A stretch of 64,000 bases of DNA from Pachyseris speciosa (Eukaryota > Cnidaria > Anthozoa > Scleractinia > Pachyseridae): positions 62,001-126,000 of the forward strand of contig JAEMWC010000161.1 in NCBI GenBank assembly GCA_016490735.1, in the 5' to 3' direction. Made by a program: the position numbers and the translations under genes. Below the pieces are notes generated by a model. That model made no database searches. It was not told the origin of the DNA and saw only the letters and a program-made list of their open reading frames with translations. Below, piece after piece: positions 52,550 to 62,995 of the stretch (positions are counted from its first letter, which is position 1; each line of letters begins with the position of its first letter).

Positions 52550-53773
52550 CTATTTAAGAATTGCTACACCCATCTGGTTTGTTACAGCAACTGGCTTATT
52601 GTAAAACTTCCGAAAAGTAGATTCCTCATTCCAGCCAGCTGTAGCCAAGATTACATCAACGGAAACAGACATAAGAGCCTTACTTGTTGAAGCACACCTA
52701 GTGCTATGGCCGGAAAATATTTCAGTATCAATGCCTGCCTGACCTAACAAAGTTTTGAGCCACCGCCCAATAGTGGCCGAAGTTACTGCCCTATACGGCT
52801 TAATGTACGAGACAAGCAATTTGGAAGAATTTCTCAGCTTCTCAGTGGCCCTAAGGTAATAATCTAAAGTTTCATAAACACACAATTCCCTAACTGGATA
52901 CTTGTAAAGGCGTAGATTGCCAAAAACTTTACCAGGTTTGTCTTGCTTAAGGTGCTCTGTTAAGGCAAAATTAAAGCATTCCTCATTTCTCTGCATACAC
53001 TGCTCAGATGTGTCCAAAAATGTCAAAGTCTGACGCCTTTGTCCTGAAGTCAAGGCAATCAACATGACTAATTTCAAGGTGAGTTCCTTCAAACTGATTT
53101 CATCAAAGGGCCAAAACAAACTTAAGTAATCAAGGACAGTGTCCACAGGCCAAATGTTGTTGTACTTTGGCACAGGCTTGAGCTTGTTGAATACACCTTT
53201 AAGGTACCGGCAAACTAGGAAGTGCTTTCCAACTGGTCTATGATCTGGAGTAGCACCGACATTCATGTCAATATTGGAGACTGCAGAAAGAGCTGTATTC
53301 ACCGCCGAGTAACTTAAGCCACTCTTGAAGAGACTGTGCAGAAAAGAAAGTACAGCCCTTACAGTGGGATGCAATGGATCATGTGACCCTTTACTACAAA
53401 ATTGCAACCACTTGTTGATATACACTTTGTACTGTTTTTGTGTACTGTCCCTCCAGGAGTGCATGATGACTTCGACAATGTCTGGCGAAATCTCTGACTT
53501 TTGCAAGGATCGCCTGATAATTTGCATACCAGTTACTTCAGCCGGTGGTGAAGAGGATGGGGGCCGTCCAGAGTTGGGTGAATCAGATTCTGAGCTGATG
53601 CCTTCACTATGCATGGTGTGTCTATTAGAAGGCTCAGTACAACCGTAAAATAAGGTTGAGTTGTCCACAGAGGAATTACCAGAATTCCCGATGCCTTGTC
53701 GTGCATTATCTTTTGCACACACCTGGAAACAAGACAAAAAGGAGGAAAAGCGTAAAAGAAAAACTGTGACCAC
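52550..53773 (-). CDS. DIRS tyrosine recombinase (YR)
   Basis: Open 407-codon frame. An N-terminal SAM-like region (~110-190: SWRDSTQKQYKVYINKWLQF, VRAVLSFLHSLFKSGLSYSA) precedes the catalytic domain. Active-site motifs are TSGQRRQTLTF (Arg I ~246), FSGHSTRCASTSKA (His and Arg II ~358-362), ATAGW (~382) and the nucleophile in TFRKFYNKPVA (Tyr ~392). It catalyses integration of the circular DNA intermediate. Its 5' part (53773-53533) overlaps the RT/RH frame, as is usual in DIRS elements. The true start may lie at a downstream ATG, because the first ~30 residues are in the overlap and not YR-like. Confidence 0.88.
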   Translation of the reverse strand: MVTVFLLRFSSFLSCFQVCAKDNARQGIGNSGNSSVDNSTLFYGCTEPSNRHTMHSEGISSESDSPNSGRPPSSSPPAEVTGMQIIRRSLQKSEISPDIVEVIMHSWRDSTQKQYKVYINKWLQFCSKGSHDPLHPTVRAVLSFLHSLFKSGLSYSAVNTALSAVSNIDMNVGATPDHRPVGKHFLVCRYLKGVFNKLKPVPKYNNIWPVDTVLDYLSLFWPFDEISLKELTLKLVMLIALTSGQRRQTLTFLDTSEQCMQRNEECFNFALTEHLKQDKPGKVFGNLRLYKYPVRELCVYETLDYYLRATEKLRNSSKLLVSYIKPYRAVTSATIGRWLKTLLGQAGIDTEIFSGHSTRCASTSKALMSVSVDVILATAGWNEESTFRKFYNKPVAVTNQMGVAILK

Positions 53774-55578
53774 TCTATGCTAAAGGCATCTGCAAACCTA
53801 GCCATCGGGTGTGGTCTCCAAGAAACATAACCCTCCACCTGAGCATTAAGTCTACTAGCAAAGAGATCAATATCTGGCTTGCCAAATGAAGAGACTATAC
53901 CCTCAAATATGGGAGCTGAAAGCATCCACTCAAGGTTCAAGTTTAAATTTCGAGACAACTGATCAGCATTAACATTACTAGAACCTGGAATATGGGCTGC
54001 TGATAACTAAACATTTCTGTCAATGGCCCAATCCCAAATTTCCTTAGTGAGGGAATTGCATTCTAATGATCTACAACCTCCCATAGCATTGATGTAGGAA
54101 ACAGCAGTGGTATTGTCAGACATAACCCTCACATGAATGTTGCTCCTGCCATCAAGCAGGGAGCACATAGCAAGTTTAACTGCCAACAACTCTAAATAAT
54201 TTATTTGTTTCGAAGACTCAGACTTAGACCAAATGCCACAAGTGTAATTCCCATGTTCGATATGAGCACTCCAACCTGTTTGAGATGCATCAGTGTAAAC
54301 AACTAAATCTGGACTGTTGTGAAGGATTCTCCTAGAAGCTGTCTGAATATTGGCAGACCACCAGTGAACTTCTTCCAAACTTCCATGAGACAAGGTCATG
54401 AAGGAGTCATAATTCCCCTGGTTCAATTTCAAATTTCTTTCTTTATCAACCTCAATGTGGCGATAATGCAAGGGTCCAAACTCCACTCCTGGGAAGCTAG
54501 AGACCAAGGTCCCAAGAAAAGATGCAACTTCACGGATTGTAAACTCCTTATAAGGAACTGAAAATGTTTGACATAATTGCAAAATTTTGACAGCTTTCCT
54601 GTTTGTCAAAGTAACTAGCATGAGAATAGAGTTTTAAATGAATCCTAAAACCTCCAAAGTCTGTGTAGGTATGACTACCGATCTTTCAGGGTGGATTTTA
54701 AAACCCAGGTTGCCAAAAAGCTGCACTGCGTGTAAAGTAGCTTCCTCACATTCGAAATAACTATCTTCTAGATAAAAGGAATCATCAATATAGCCCAGAC
54801 AAGTGTGGCCAAACTGACTTCTCAAATAGCTAAAGATAGGTTTCAAAATTTTGGTAAAAATTCTAGGACTACTAGTCAAACCCATGGGTAGACTAGTGAA
54901 GGCATACAATTGATCCCTCCAAATAAATTTCAGATTTTTCTGGTGTTCCAGTACAATAGGGATAGAGTAATATGCATCCTTGAGGTCGATAGATGTCATG
55001 TAACATCCAGGCCTCAAAAGCCTGATAGCTGTTTCTAAAGTGTCCATTTTAAAATGGTGATAGGTAACTGACTCATTCAGTTTCTTTAGGTTAAATATAA
55101 CCCTGTGAGACCCATCTTTCTTAGGTGGTGTGAAAATAGGAAATATTACCTGACCATCCTCATGTGAGGATAGTCTTATTATCCCTTTCAGAAGGAATTT
55201 TACTACCTCATTGTCAATTATGATAGACTGCTCAGATTCAGTAAAGGAGTAGGAAGGCCTAGAAACACTAGTGCATACTCCAGGCTCCCAGTCAAATTCA
55301 ATATGACAGTGAGCAATTCCATCCAAGATAAAGGGAACTTACGTGATCGTCTTCCACACATGAAGATAATCTCGCAACCCTCCTGCCTTTAAGGGAGTCT
55401 GATTTGTTATAGCACTAATAATAACGTTGTGTCTTATCTCCGATGGTGATCCTATTGGGTCTTGATTGACGAAGACTTGGGATTCTGCTGGGGCCGAGCT
55501 TGGCCCCGGCCTTGGACTAAAAAGAATTTGTAGAGGATCTCCCCCTGCCAGCACTCTGACTGAATCGGCCGCGACCAC
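53533..55578 (-). pseudogene. DIRS reverse transcriptase / RNase H (in-frame stops)
   Basis: One continuous reading frame interrupted only by stops at 55339-55341 (TAA), 54634-54636 (TAA) and 54007-54009 (TAG). RT motifs: VIFNLKKLNESV, YMTSIDLKDAYYSIPI (motif A), SLPMGLTSSPRIF (motif B) and LGYIDDSFYLE (catalytic YIDD). RNase H motifs: LVVYTDASQTGWSAH, LELLAVKLA, MSDNTTAVSYIN and NADQLSR. A C-terminal region typical of DIRS follows (DIDLFASRLNAQV, FADAFSIEW). No frameshifts are visible over ~2 kb. Confidence 0.88.
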
Positions 55579-56443
55579 GCACGCCTCTAGCAGCTGGCAC
55601 TTTGTAAGGTTCCATGCGCTTCTTAGGTGTGACTTTACTGCTAAGCTTTTGTGACTTTGTTAACTCCTCCACTTCCTTGTTCAGGTCATCCCCAAACAAG
55701 GAGGATGACGCAGGAGTGGACGGGTTGCATAATGAAGCATATTGCTTGTTGAGATCAGGACGAATGAGATCCCTACGTTTCAGATTAAGCTCTCTATTTG
55801 CTGACAACAGCAGGACTGCTGTGTGGGTCAAGACATTTCTCTGATCCCCACTGGAGCTGTTACATAACTGGAGTATAGCATATAACCCGGACAATACCAG
55901 AGACTGCGCCTTCTGAAATGCTGAATCACTATTTCTAGTCTCCTGACGTAATTGCTGCCAAATCTGCTTGTTTCTCTTTGGAGCAACCAGGTTGGTGCAA
56001 TTTTCAGGTCTCAGGTACTTGTTTTGCACCTCAGTCAACTTATCTTTAGAAAGTTTCTCTGTAAGCAAACTCTTTACTATGTCCGCCAGGTTTGCATCAA
56101 TGGCAGGAGATGTTTTCTCTGCAACACTAAATTCCTCTTCCAGCACCTTGAAAGAGCCACTACTTGACCCGTCAGCATGGTCTGAAGTTTTAGGCTGCAT
56201 AAATTCGTCGATTTTGGTTACAACAGCAGCATCTGGACTCGTCACAGAACCTGCTTCACCACCCTCAGGGTCGGTCTCAACATACTCAAAATCTGCATAA
56301 ACTTGCTCATTGGATTCTAGCACTTGAGCTTAGATATCTTTCTTGGTGCCATCCAAAAGTTCGGCAAACATAGCCTTAAACTCCGACAGCGAAGGCTCTC
56401 CCGAATTCCCAACGTTTTCAGGGTTTTGAGCCTGGGAAGCCAT
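55517..56443 (-). pseudogene. DIRS gag-like protein (one in-frame stop)
   Basis: Frame from ATG 56443 (MASQAQNPENVGNSGEPSLS), with TAA at 56330-56332, then 268 open codons. The middle (YLRPENCTNLVAPKRNKQIW, SGLYAILQLCNSSSG) matches the conserved DIRS gag core, and the end is basic, Arg/Gly-rich (ARGVRGRGRFSQSAGRGR), suited to nucleic-acid binding. Its 3' end overlaps the start of the RT frame. Confidence 0.75.
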
Positions 56444-56909
56444 CGTCTAAAAAGACGAAAAAATTAGCAAGATAAGTCGCTTGCCGTACAAAATGGCGGA
56501 CTCGTCCGCCACGTGGTTTCAATGAACGTCTACCTACGATAGTCACAAACTCGTTGAGACTGAATGTACAAACAACCGGCTCGTAAAATAAACGAGAACT
56601 GTATCGTATCAATGGGTATAAACGCGTTACACCACGAGTAAATTGACTCAGAACACGTCCTTGAGTCTATTCGGCCGAACAGCCAAGCAAAACACTGTGA
56701 CGCGTCACAGGACACGAAGAATATTCAGGTCGCAAAAAACCTGGATACAGTGGAACGCGTCCACTGTAAAAAGAAAAAACAAATGAACAAAAAACGTTTA
56801 ACTTACCGCGACAAGAAGCGCCCAAGAGACGGATGACTGAAGAGCTATCATCCACACAACCGAACCCACGGCGAACGATCTGGCACTGACCTGCGGCGGT
56901 ACGTGTGCA

Positions 56910-56949
56910 TCTCATGGTAACCCGGATGTACGTAATGATTTGGTAGAAT
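56910..56949 (-). repeat. Right inverted terminal repeat of DIRS element
   Basis: TCTCATGGTAACCCGGATGT continuing to GGTAGAAT; inverse of 52397-52435. The 5' untranslated region of the element lies between here and the gag ATG. Confidence 0.85.
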
Positions 56950-58717
56950 CACAGTTGGACTGTACTGCGCACGAGCAGACCATTATTTTTAGGCAGTTAT
57001 TTGTAGGTCACGTAGTAGGCTCTGGGCCAATGAAAAGGAAGGAAAAAACGTATCGAATTATAATATGCTTTCAGTGATAATGAGTATATGAAAATCATAT
57101 ATTTGAACTGCGGATTAGAAAATGAATATGCGTATGATCATCGCAGTTATGAACACTACTTACAGTAGCGAAAATAAATATCAAATGTTCAAGCATGCAA
57201 CCGTGGACAATAATCCTGCTGGTATACGTTGGATCAAACTGGTGATCTGATCGGCGTAATAAAATCAACAGAGAGTATAAAAGCAAGGGCCGATACAACG
57301 TAGAATGGTTTTAAGGTTTGTGTACTATATTTCGGCTGGCCAAACTAGCCTTCTTCAGCCTTCTTCAGGTACCTGAAGAAGGCTGGTTTGGCCTGATGAC
57401 TGATGACTGATGACTGATGTTCTTCTTCCAAATGCGAGTCACGCCACTCCCCATTTTTGGCGCGAAATGCAAATAAAAACCCTTCAAGCGAGACAAGTCG
57501 ATCTCTCGCGACTTCGCCGCTCGCTCAGCCACTTCGCGGCCTAAAAAGCTCATTCCTCTCGGCTTTTCTGCTGTGATACTCGAGAGGTCGGATTGTGGCA
57601 AGTCTACTCTTTCGCATTTATTCCAATTTGTTTAACTTGTAAAATTCTATCGAACTATTCAGGGACTATATTACAACAAACGGCGTCAAAATAAGGAAAA
57701 AGAAAGAAGAATTTACCGTCATGCGCTCACGTTCTCAAGAAAACCTACCACTGGGTCATTTCACTTTGTTGTTTTGCCGAGGAAGGCAAAGAAATGTACC
57801 ACAATGTAAAACGCACGTTAAATCCATTGTTTTGTGGCGTTCTCGTTGCCTTTGCCGTCCACGTTGCTAAAGCTCCCTAATGTAGGCGCGCGGAGGAGGG
57901 GACGGCGGTCCCCATTATCTTCGCGGCTTCGCCTCTCGCTTTTAGCGGCTCTTTACTCCTAGCGCCTACAATACCACCAGCTACGCAGGCTAACGAAAAA
58001 CAAACATAAAAAAACAAAACTCCAACATTTTTGCCAATAAAAAGTTCGTTAGATGTGGGAATGAATATATGAAAATATTACGTCAATCACACTTGTGTTT
58101 TCGCACAAAGAAACTGCCTCCTCTTTTCTGAAGATATCAAGATGGACCATTAAGGTATATTAGGCTGCGTTCACTTACATGAAACCCGGGACGAGTTCGT
58201 TCCGGGATGACTTTCCTCCCAGAGTAAATTTTTGTTCCTGTGATGAACGAAAACAAGTTCGCCCCGGAACAAACTCGCTTAAAAAAAGTCTTATTTTTAA
58301 TCCCGAGAAGATTGTTTATATTGAATTTTTGGTCACTTTTGACCACGGGATGAAATTTTCATCCCGGCGCTAAAGACTGGCTTGAACGAATTTCACCCCG
58401 AGATCATGTAAACAGCAAGACGTAAATAACCAGGGACCGAGGTAAAACACTCATTCAGTAAGCGTCCATCAATCAAACTTACGCCCTTAAGAGAAAAGAA
58501 AAACAAAAGGTTCTTCTTCCTTTGCTCAGGGGTCAAGACAAACTATTAGGTCTTATACAATGGACGGTGTAAGCCTCGCGTTTTAATTGGACTCAAGAAG
58601 TTTGCAATTAAAGTACAGACGCATGAATGACGTCATGAATCGAAGAAAGTAAAAAGACAAATGTATGAAACAAGTTGATTCCATATGGTCGTGCGTGTGA
58701 ACTCTGACTAACGCACA
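56950..58717. other. Non-coding interval with repeat fragments
   Basis: No gene recognised. 57338-57393 is a palindrome (GGCCAAACTAGCCTTCTTCA and its complement) preceded by TATATTTCGGCTGGCC, of a kind seen at retroelement 3' ends. 57394-57420 is a TGATGAC tandem run. 57636-57800 is a diverged copy of 61310-61470. Confidence 0.5.
57636..57800 (+). repeat. Dispersed repeat, copy 1
   Basis: Diverged direct match to 61310-61470: CGAACTATTCAGGGACTA, CCGTCATGCGCTCACGTTCT, CATTTCACTTTGTTGTTTTG. Unnamed host repeat. Confidence 0.75.
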
Positions 58718-58823
58718 GAGGACGTCAAAATGTTGTAAAAACAAGTCACCCTACTCGCCTGCGTCTTGAATTTGAGCTTACATCTTTGTTCTTACAACAT
58801 TTTGACGTCATCTGTGCGTAATT
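58718..58823. repeat. Small inverted-repeat element
   Basis: CGCACAGAGGACGTCAAAATGTTGTAA and its near-complement TTACAACATTTTGACGTCATCTGTGCG enclose about 45 bp. MITE-like, no coding content. Confidence 0.7.
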
Positions 58824-58826
58824 AGC

Positions 58827-59184
58827 CTCCTATGCAGACGTCTTTGGGCCTCCTCCACGAACGTCTGCTCAACTGAGCTGCCACTTCCGTTCCCCGGCGG
58901 TTAGCCTTTGTTTTGAAGAAACAAATCAGTATCAGTCTATTATATAATAAAAAGCCAATAACGAGCGGCGTAAATGGTAATCGACACCTGCGAAGTAATT
59001 TCCACCAAACGATTCACATGCACCGCGTGGGAAAAAAATAATCCCGGGGTCGAAGTCCTCTTTTCCACGAATTGGAAGAGCAGCTATGATTGGCTAACCG
59101 TCTGCGAACGGAAGTGGAGTTTAGTCGAGCAGACGTTCGTGGGGAGGAAAGCCAGACGAGCCCAAAGAACGTCTACGTAGGAGG
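58827..59184. mobile_element. MITE with ~65-80-bp terminal inverted repeats
   Basis: The left end CCTCCTATGCAGACGTCTTT... and right end ...AAAGAACGTCTACGTAGGAGG are inverted copies with small gaps. Both are bordered by TA/GC (TAGCCTCC...GGAGGCTA), so a TA duplication is possible. The interior (~200 bp) has no gene. Non-autonomous DNA transposon; superfamily not assigned. Confidence 0.75.
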
Positions 59185-61309
59185 CTATGCTAGTCCATTA
59201 CAGAATACTCACCATGAAGTGACTGAGCATGTTATTACTTCGCCCTGGATGGGATGCCATCCATCACAGGATACCCAGCAGGAAGTGACTAGGAGTGTTA
59301 TTACTTAATAACCCCCACCCCTTACCCTCGCCTTGCTGCCCGTCCATTGATGCTTCAAAACAACTTACCTCTTCTTAAAAGCCCGGCATTGCGTAGTATA
59401 ATTTTCCACTCGAGCTCTGATCAAATGCGAACAGCGCTTCTCCCTAAAAGTCAAAACACATTTAATTAGTTATAAAATACGGAACTAACTTATTTTTCCC
59501 GTATCTTGTCATGGAGATATTTCTTTAGCTTGTGCTAGAATAGGCCACGGGTGGTTGCAACATTTAAAGCAAATCAAGAAAAATTTCCATTGTGATCAAC
59601 CGGATTTCAAAATTTGTGGAGTACTTCTAGTGTTATCTCCTTTTGCCTTTAGGAACGTCTATCAAGGAGGGCGGTGAAACAAATTATTGCCGACTGGGAA
59701 TTTAAAAGCTGTTTTGAGTCGGAAAGCCCATAGTTATTCAATGTTCAATTTCAACCGTTATTTTGTGAGTGTGCGATTTGATGAACATCAACTAGCTTGT
59801 TACAGGAGCCCAACTGTGATGGCGGCCTGCATGTTATAAATCCCAAATTGCCAACCACCAAGACGAGAAAAAATGCCACTGATTACTATTAGAAATCTCG
59901 GCTTTTATTTTACATCATTAGATATTAGATTTTACCACTGAAGTGAAAGCTACTGATCAGCCCTTTCCCGTGGTGCTGTTTATTATGCTGTACGAGGTGG
60001 TTCTAGCTTTTGAGTCTGTGGATGAAATCCTAAAGTGCGACGGGTACTAACACTAACTCAGTTCGATTTTGTGGATGAAATTATGAAGTTCAACGTTCAT
60101 ATATACAAGTTATTAATTACTCCCACTTCCATTTGATGCTGTTTTGTTTGGTATTTTACGAAGATGAAATTTATCTGAAGTGGTTTGGAAAGTAAAATAA
60201 TTCGTTCACAACTTTCTCACTTGATTCGCGTTTACCATCAGAGGCAAAACGTCTGTAGCTAACATAGAGCCGAAAAACTATGCCATTGACTTGAATTACC
60301 AATTTAATTTAACTAATTTCCGGATAAAAAGACAGCAATTTCATATCAAAATTACCTGCAGTAAAATGAACCTCCACCCGAAATTCATATTTGTCGAGAT
60401 CATGATGTCAACGGAATTCGTCTCCACATGTTCACATGAACTTCGCCTTCCTCTGCGTCCGAGCATAGCTCGTCCGTTCTTTCCCCTTCCTCCATGCCGT
60501 AAGGCAGCACATAGTGTAACAGCAAGGACGTAATAAGGTGATGACTCCGCAGGAAAGATTCAAGCGCAAGAAAACTATTTGTTGTATCGCCATTTTGATT
60601 TTTCATCTTCTTCAGTCGATTCTATTAACATTCAACTTCGTCATTGCGCAAGACATTTTCGCATATCATTTGCAATTCAATTAAATTCCAGCGAACTCCG
60701 CTATGACTTGTTAACGGAATATTTATATCAGAGGAAGAAACGTATTCGGAAATAAATAAAAAACATTGTTATGAATTTCGCACTTATGTTGGACTGAAAC
60801 CTCTTTCTCATATTAGACAAGAAAAACAACTTTCGTACCAAGATTTTGAGAATTTGCCTGGCTGAAAACTGAAAACTTTTTCTCATACTAGACAGGTACC
60901 ACACCAACAAGTTTTTGGCAGTTGCCGTAATTATCAAGGCGATGGGGAGATGCGGGATCAAATGAATGCAATTCAAATAAAATTTTCTCATCACTCAGGA
61001 TTTCTTGTGGAGAAAATATTATGTTCAATTCAGTCAACTGATTGTGTTTTTGAAGTTGGATCATCGTCAAAAAAAAAACCAAACAAACAAACAAACAAAA
61101 CAAAACAAAGCGTAAGAGTAGACCGAAATTTAATCCTTTGAGCCCGGATAACCAATCAATTCCGCGCACTTGTGGTGTGCATGATGCAGCCGTTGAATAG
61201 CCTTAATAGGTATAGTAGTTTTAGCAACGACGACGGCGACGGTAGGGAAAACGTCGTTTCAAAATATAACTTCTCTTTTTTTAAACTCTTTCGCAATATA
61301 TTTGTTTAC
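59185..61309. other. Non-coding interval
   Basis: No gene recognised. 59230-59290 holds GGATGGGATGCCATCCATCA, a small palindrome in probable repeat DNA. 61069-61108 is an A/C-rich AAACAAAC low-complexity tract. Confidence 0.45.
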
Positions 61310-61470
61310 GGTTGTAAAATACTGACGAACTATCCAGGGACTAAGTTACTTTGAACGGCGTTAAGGTAAGAAAACAGAAAGACGAATTTGCCGTCATGCA
61401 CTCACGTTCTCGAGAAAACGTAAAATTTGGACATTTCACGTTGTTGTTTTGCAGAGGACAGTCATGTCCA
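61310..61470 (+). repeat. Dispersed repeat, copy 2
   Basis: GACGAACTATCCAGGGACTA, CCGTCATGCACTCACGTTCT and CATTTCACGTTGTTGTTTTG match 57636-57800 in the same orientation. Confidence 0.75.
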
Positions 61471-61739
61471 ATACCTCTGTAGGTAGTCGAAAATAGCCTA
61501 TCTATCCGCCAATAACAAATCGGTACACGGGTCAGTCATGTCCAATACTGTCGACATGCTACGAGTGGAAAAATACGTTTTGCAACTCGTACGAGTCGAC
61601 AACTTGTGTCGACTTGACAGACAGAGTTGTCGAGTGGAAAATGCATCTCATTAGTTCACCCAAGGGTCCGCTTCGAACAGTTGTCGAGTTGTACGAGTCG
61701 TACGAGTGGACAAAATTATTGTCGACTCGACAAAATAAC

Positions 61740-62115
61740 TTACATACATACATACATCACTTTATTTACCCTCGGATTTTAGAGTAGCTTGTGCAGCTAA
61801 TATCTCCGAGCATTTAACCATCAGATGAGAGATAGACCACCACACCGGGAACTACGTCACCTACTCTTTTCGAACAGTGTGTGGGTTCTTTTACGTCCCA
61901 CAGAATCAATTTTGAAGAGTTGTGAGACGGGGCCTACGGTTTATCGTCCTTATCCGAGAAGACTAGAAAGTCTAACCATTTGCAGATGTTATTACAAAGG
62001 AAGCACTTTCTCCTCAATTAGTTAAAGACCCTGAGTGTTGGTCCGGCCGGGGTTTGAACCCGCGACCTCCCGCACGCTAGTCCGGTGCTCTACCACTGAG
62101 CTAACCGGTCGGCGA
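61740..62115 (-). mobile_element. tRNA-derived SINE
   Basis: On the minus strand the head reads GACCGGTTAGCTCAGTGGTA (A-box-like) and GGGTTCAAACCCCGG (B-box-like), spaced as in a tRNA gene. A ~290-bp body unrelated to tRNA follows, then a tail of ATGT repeats (61740-61757). The anticodon stem does not pair properly, so it is a SINE head and not a working tRNA gene. No clear target duplication seen. Confidence 0.75.
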
Positions 62116-62995
62116 GTGTCGAGTTGTCGAGTGGAAAAATGCATCTCCCAGAAAATTTTGAAATTTAGGGTCTCGGAAATGCCATTTCCAACTATTTCCG
62201 CGGAACCTTTCTTTATAAATAAATGCGATGGAAAAAGCGGTAGTTAGTTGATTATTTTACCCATCTCTAGAGTTTTCGGTAACCTACTAAAAAATAGGGG
62301 GTAAAACAATGGTAAAAACAGTGGGTTTACAAGCAAAGGGCTAGACGTCTACCATTCAGACAGGCGAACTCTGTTATAACATCATCAATGTCAACGTCCT
62401 TGTACTTGTGAACGTGCAAAACTGCTAAAGAGCTCAATCTCCCTTCTGTCATGGTACTTCGTAAGGGCGTTTTCAATCTCTTCATAAATAACCCGGGACA
62501 GGGGATTGGGGAAAGGCAAGGACCGCAGTGGGTAGAGTTTTTTCTTTCGTTTCACTCCACCATTACGTTACAACAACAATAACAACTGTATTAGCTCTTA
62601 TATTTAGAAACGAAGACATTAATATCAAATAAAAATTAAAGCTTAAAGGGTGTTGGCCTCCTAAAATAACTAGAGAGTTAACAAGTCTAGGGAGCCAAAT
62701 AACGTTTCCTGTTGTTTATGGATTAATGAAAAGGTACTGGAAAAACAAACACACACGCCAGTATAATTCGAAATTTAAAAATCGGTCCTATTTTATGGTA
62801 ACTTTGACAAATGCTATAAGGGAAGAAAAAGTGAATTTTTTTCGGATCATTATCAGCATCTGGGAAAAGGTCACTATCTAAAATTTGTAACAATAAATAA
62901 TGAAAAAACCCTTATGTAATTCACAAATCCAGAAACCCGCTATATAACTAAATGTTAAGACCGCCGCCTTTAAGAAAACAGATTCCAGGCTGAAC
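62116..62995. other. Non-coding interval
   Basis: GTCGAGTTGTCGAGTGGAAA at 62118 repeats a motif found at 61625-61640, on the other side of the SINE, suggesting both flanks belong to one GTCGA-rich repeat. No gene seen. Confidence 0.45.

Larger units (their letters stand above)
52089..56949 (-). mobile_element. DIRS-type (tyrosine recombinase) retrotransposon
   Basis: Minus-strand order is gag-like, reverse transcriptase/RNase H, then tyrosine recombinase in an overlapping frame, the DIRS layout. Inverted ~39-bp ends match (52397-52435 and 56910-56949; ATTCTACCAAATCATTACGT reading inward). A large palindrome (52089-52397) abuts the recombinase side. DIRS elements integrate through a circular intermediate with the recombinase and leave no target duplication. 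The gag and RT frames have in-frame stops, so this copy is not autonomous as read; the recombinase is open. Confidence 0.88.

Noticed and set aside
62041..62110. tRNA gene on the minus strand
   Set aside because: A- and B-box-like sequences are present, but the anticodon stem does not pair and the sequence continues into a SINE body with an ATGT tail.
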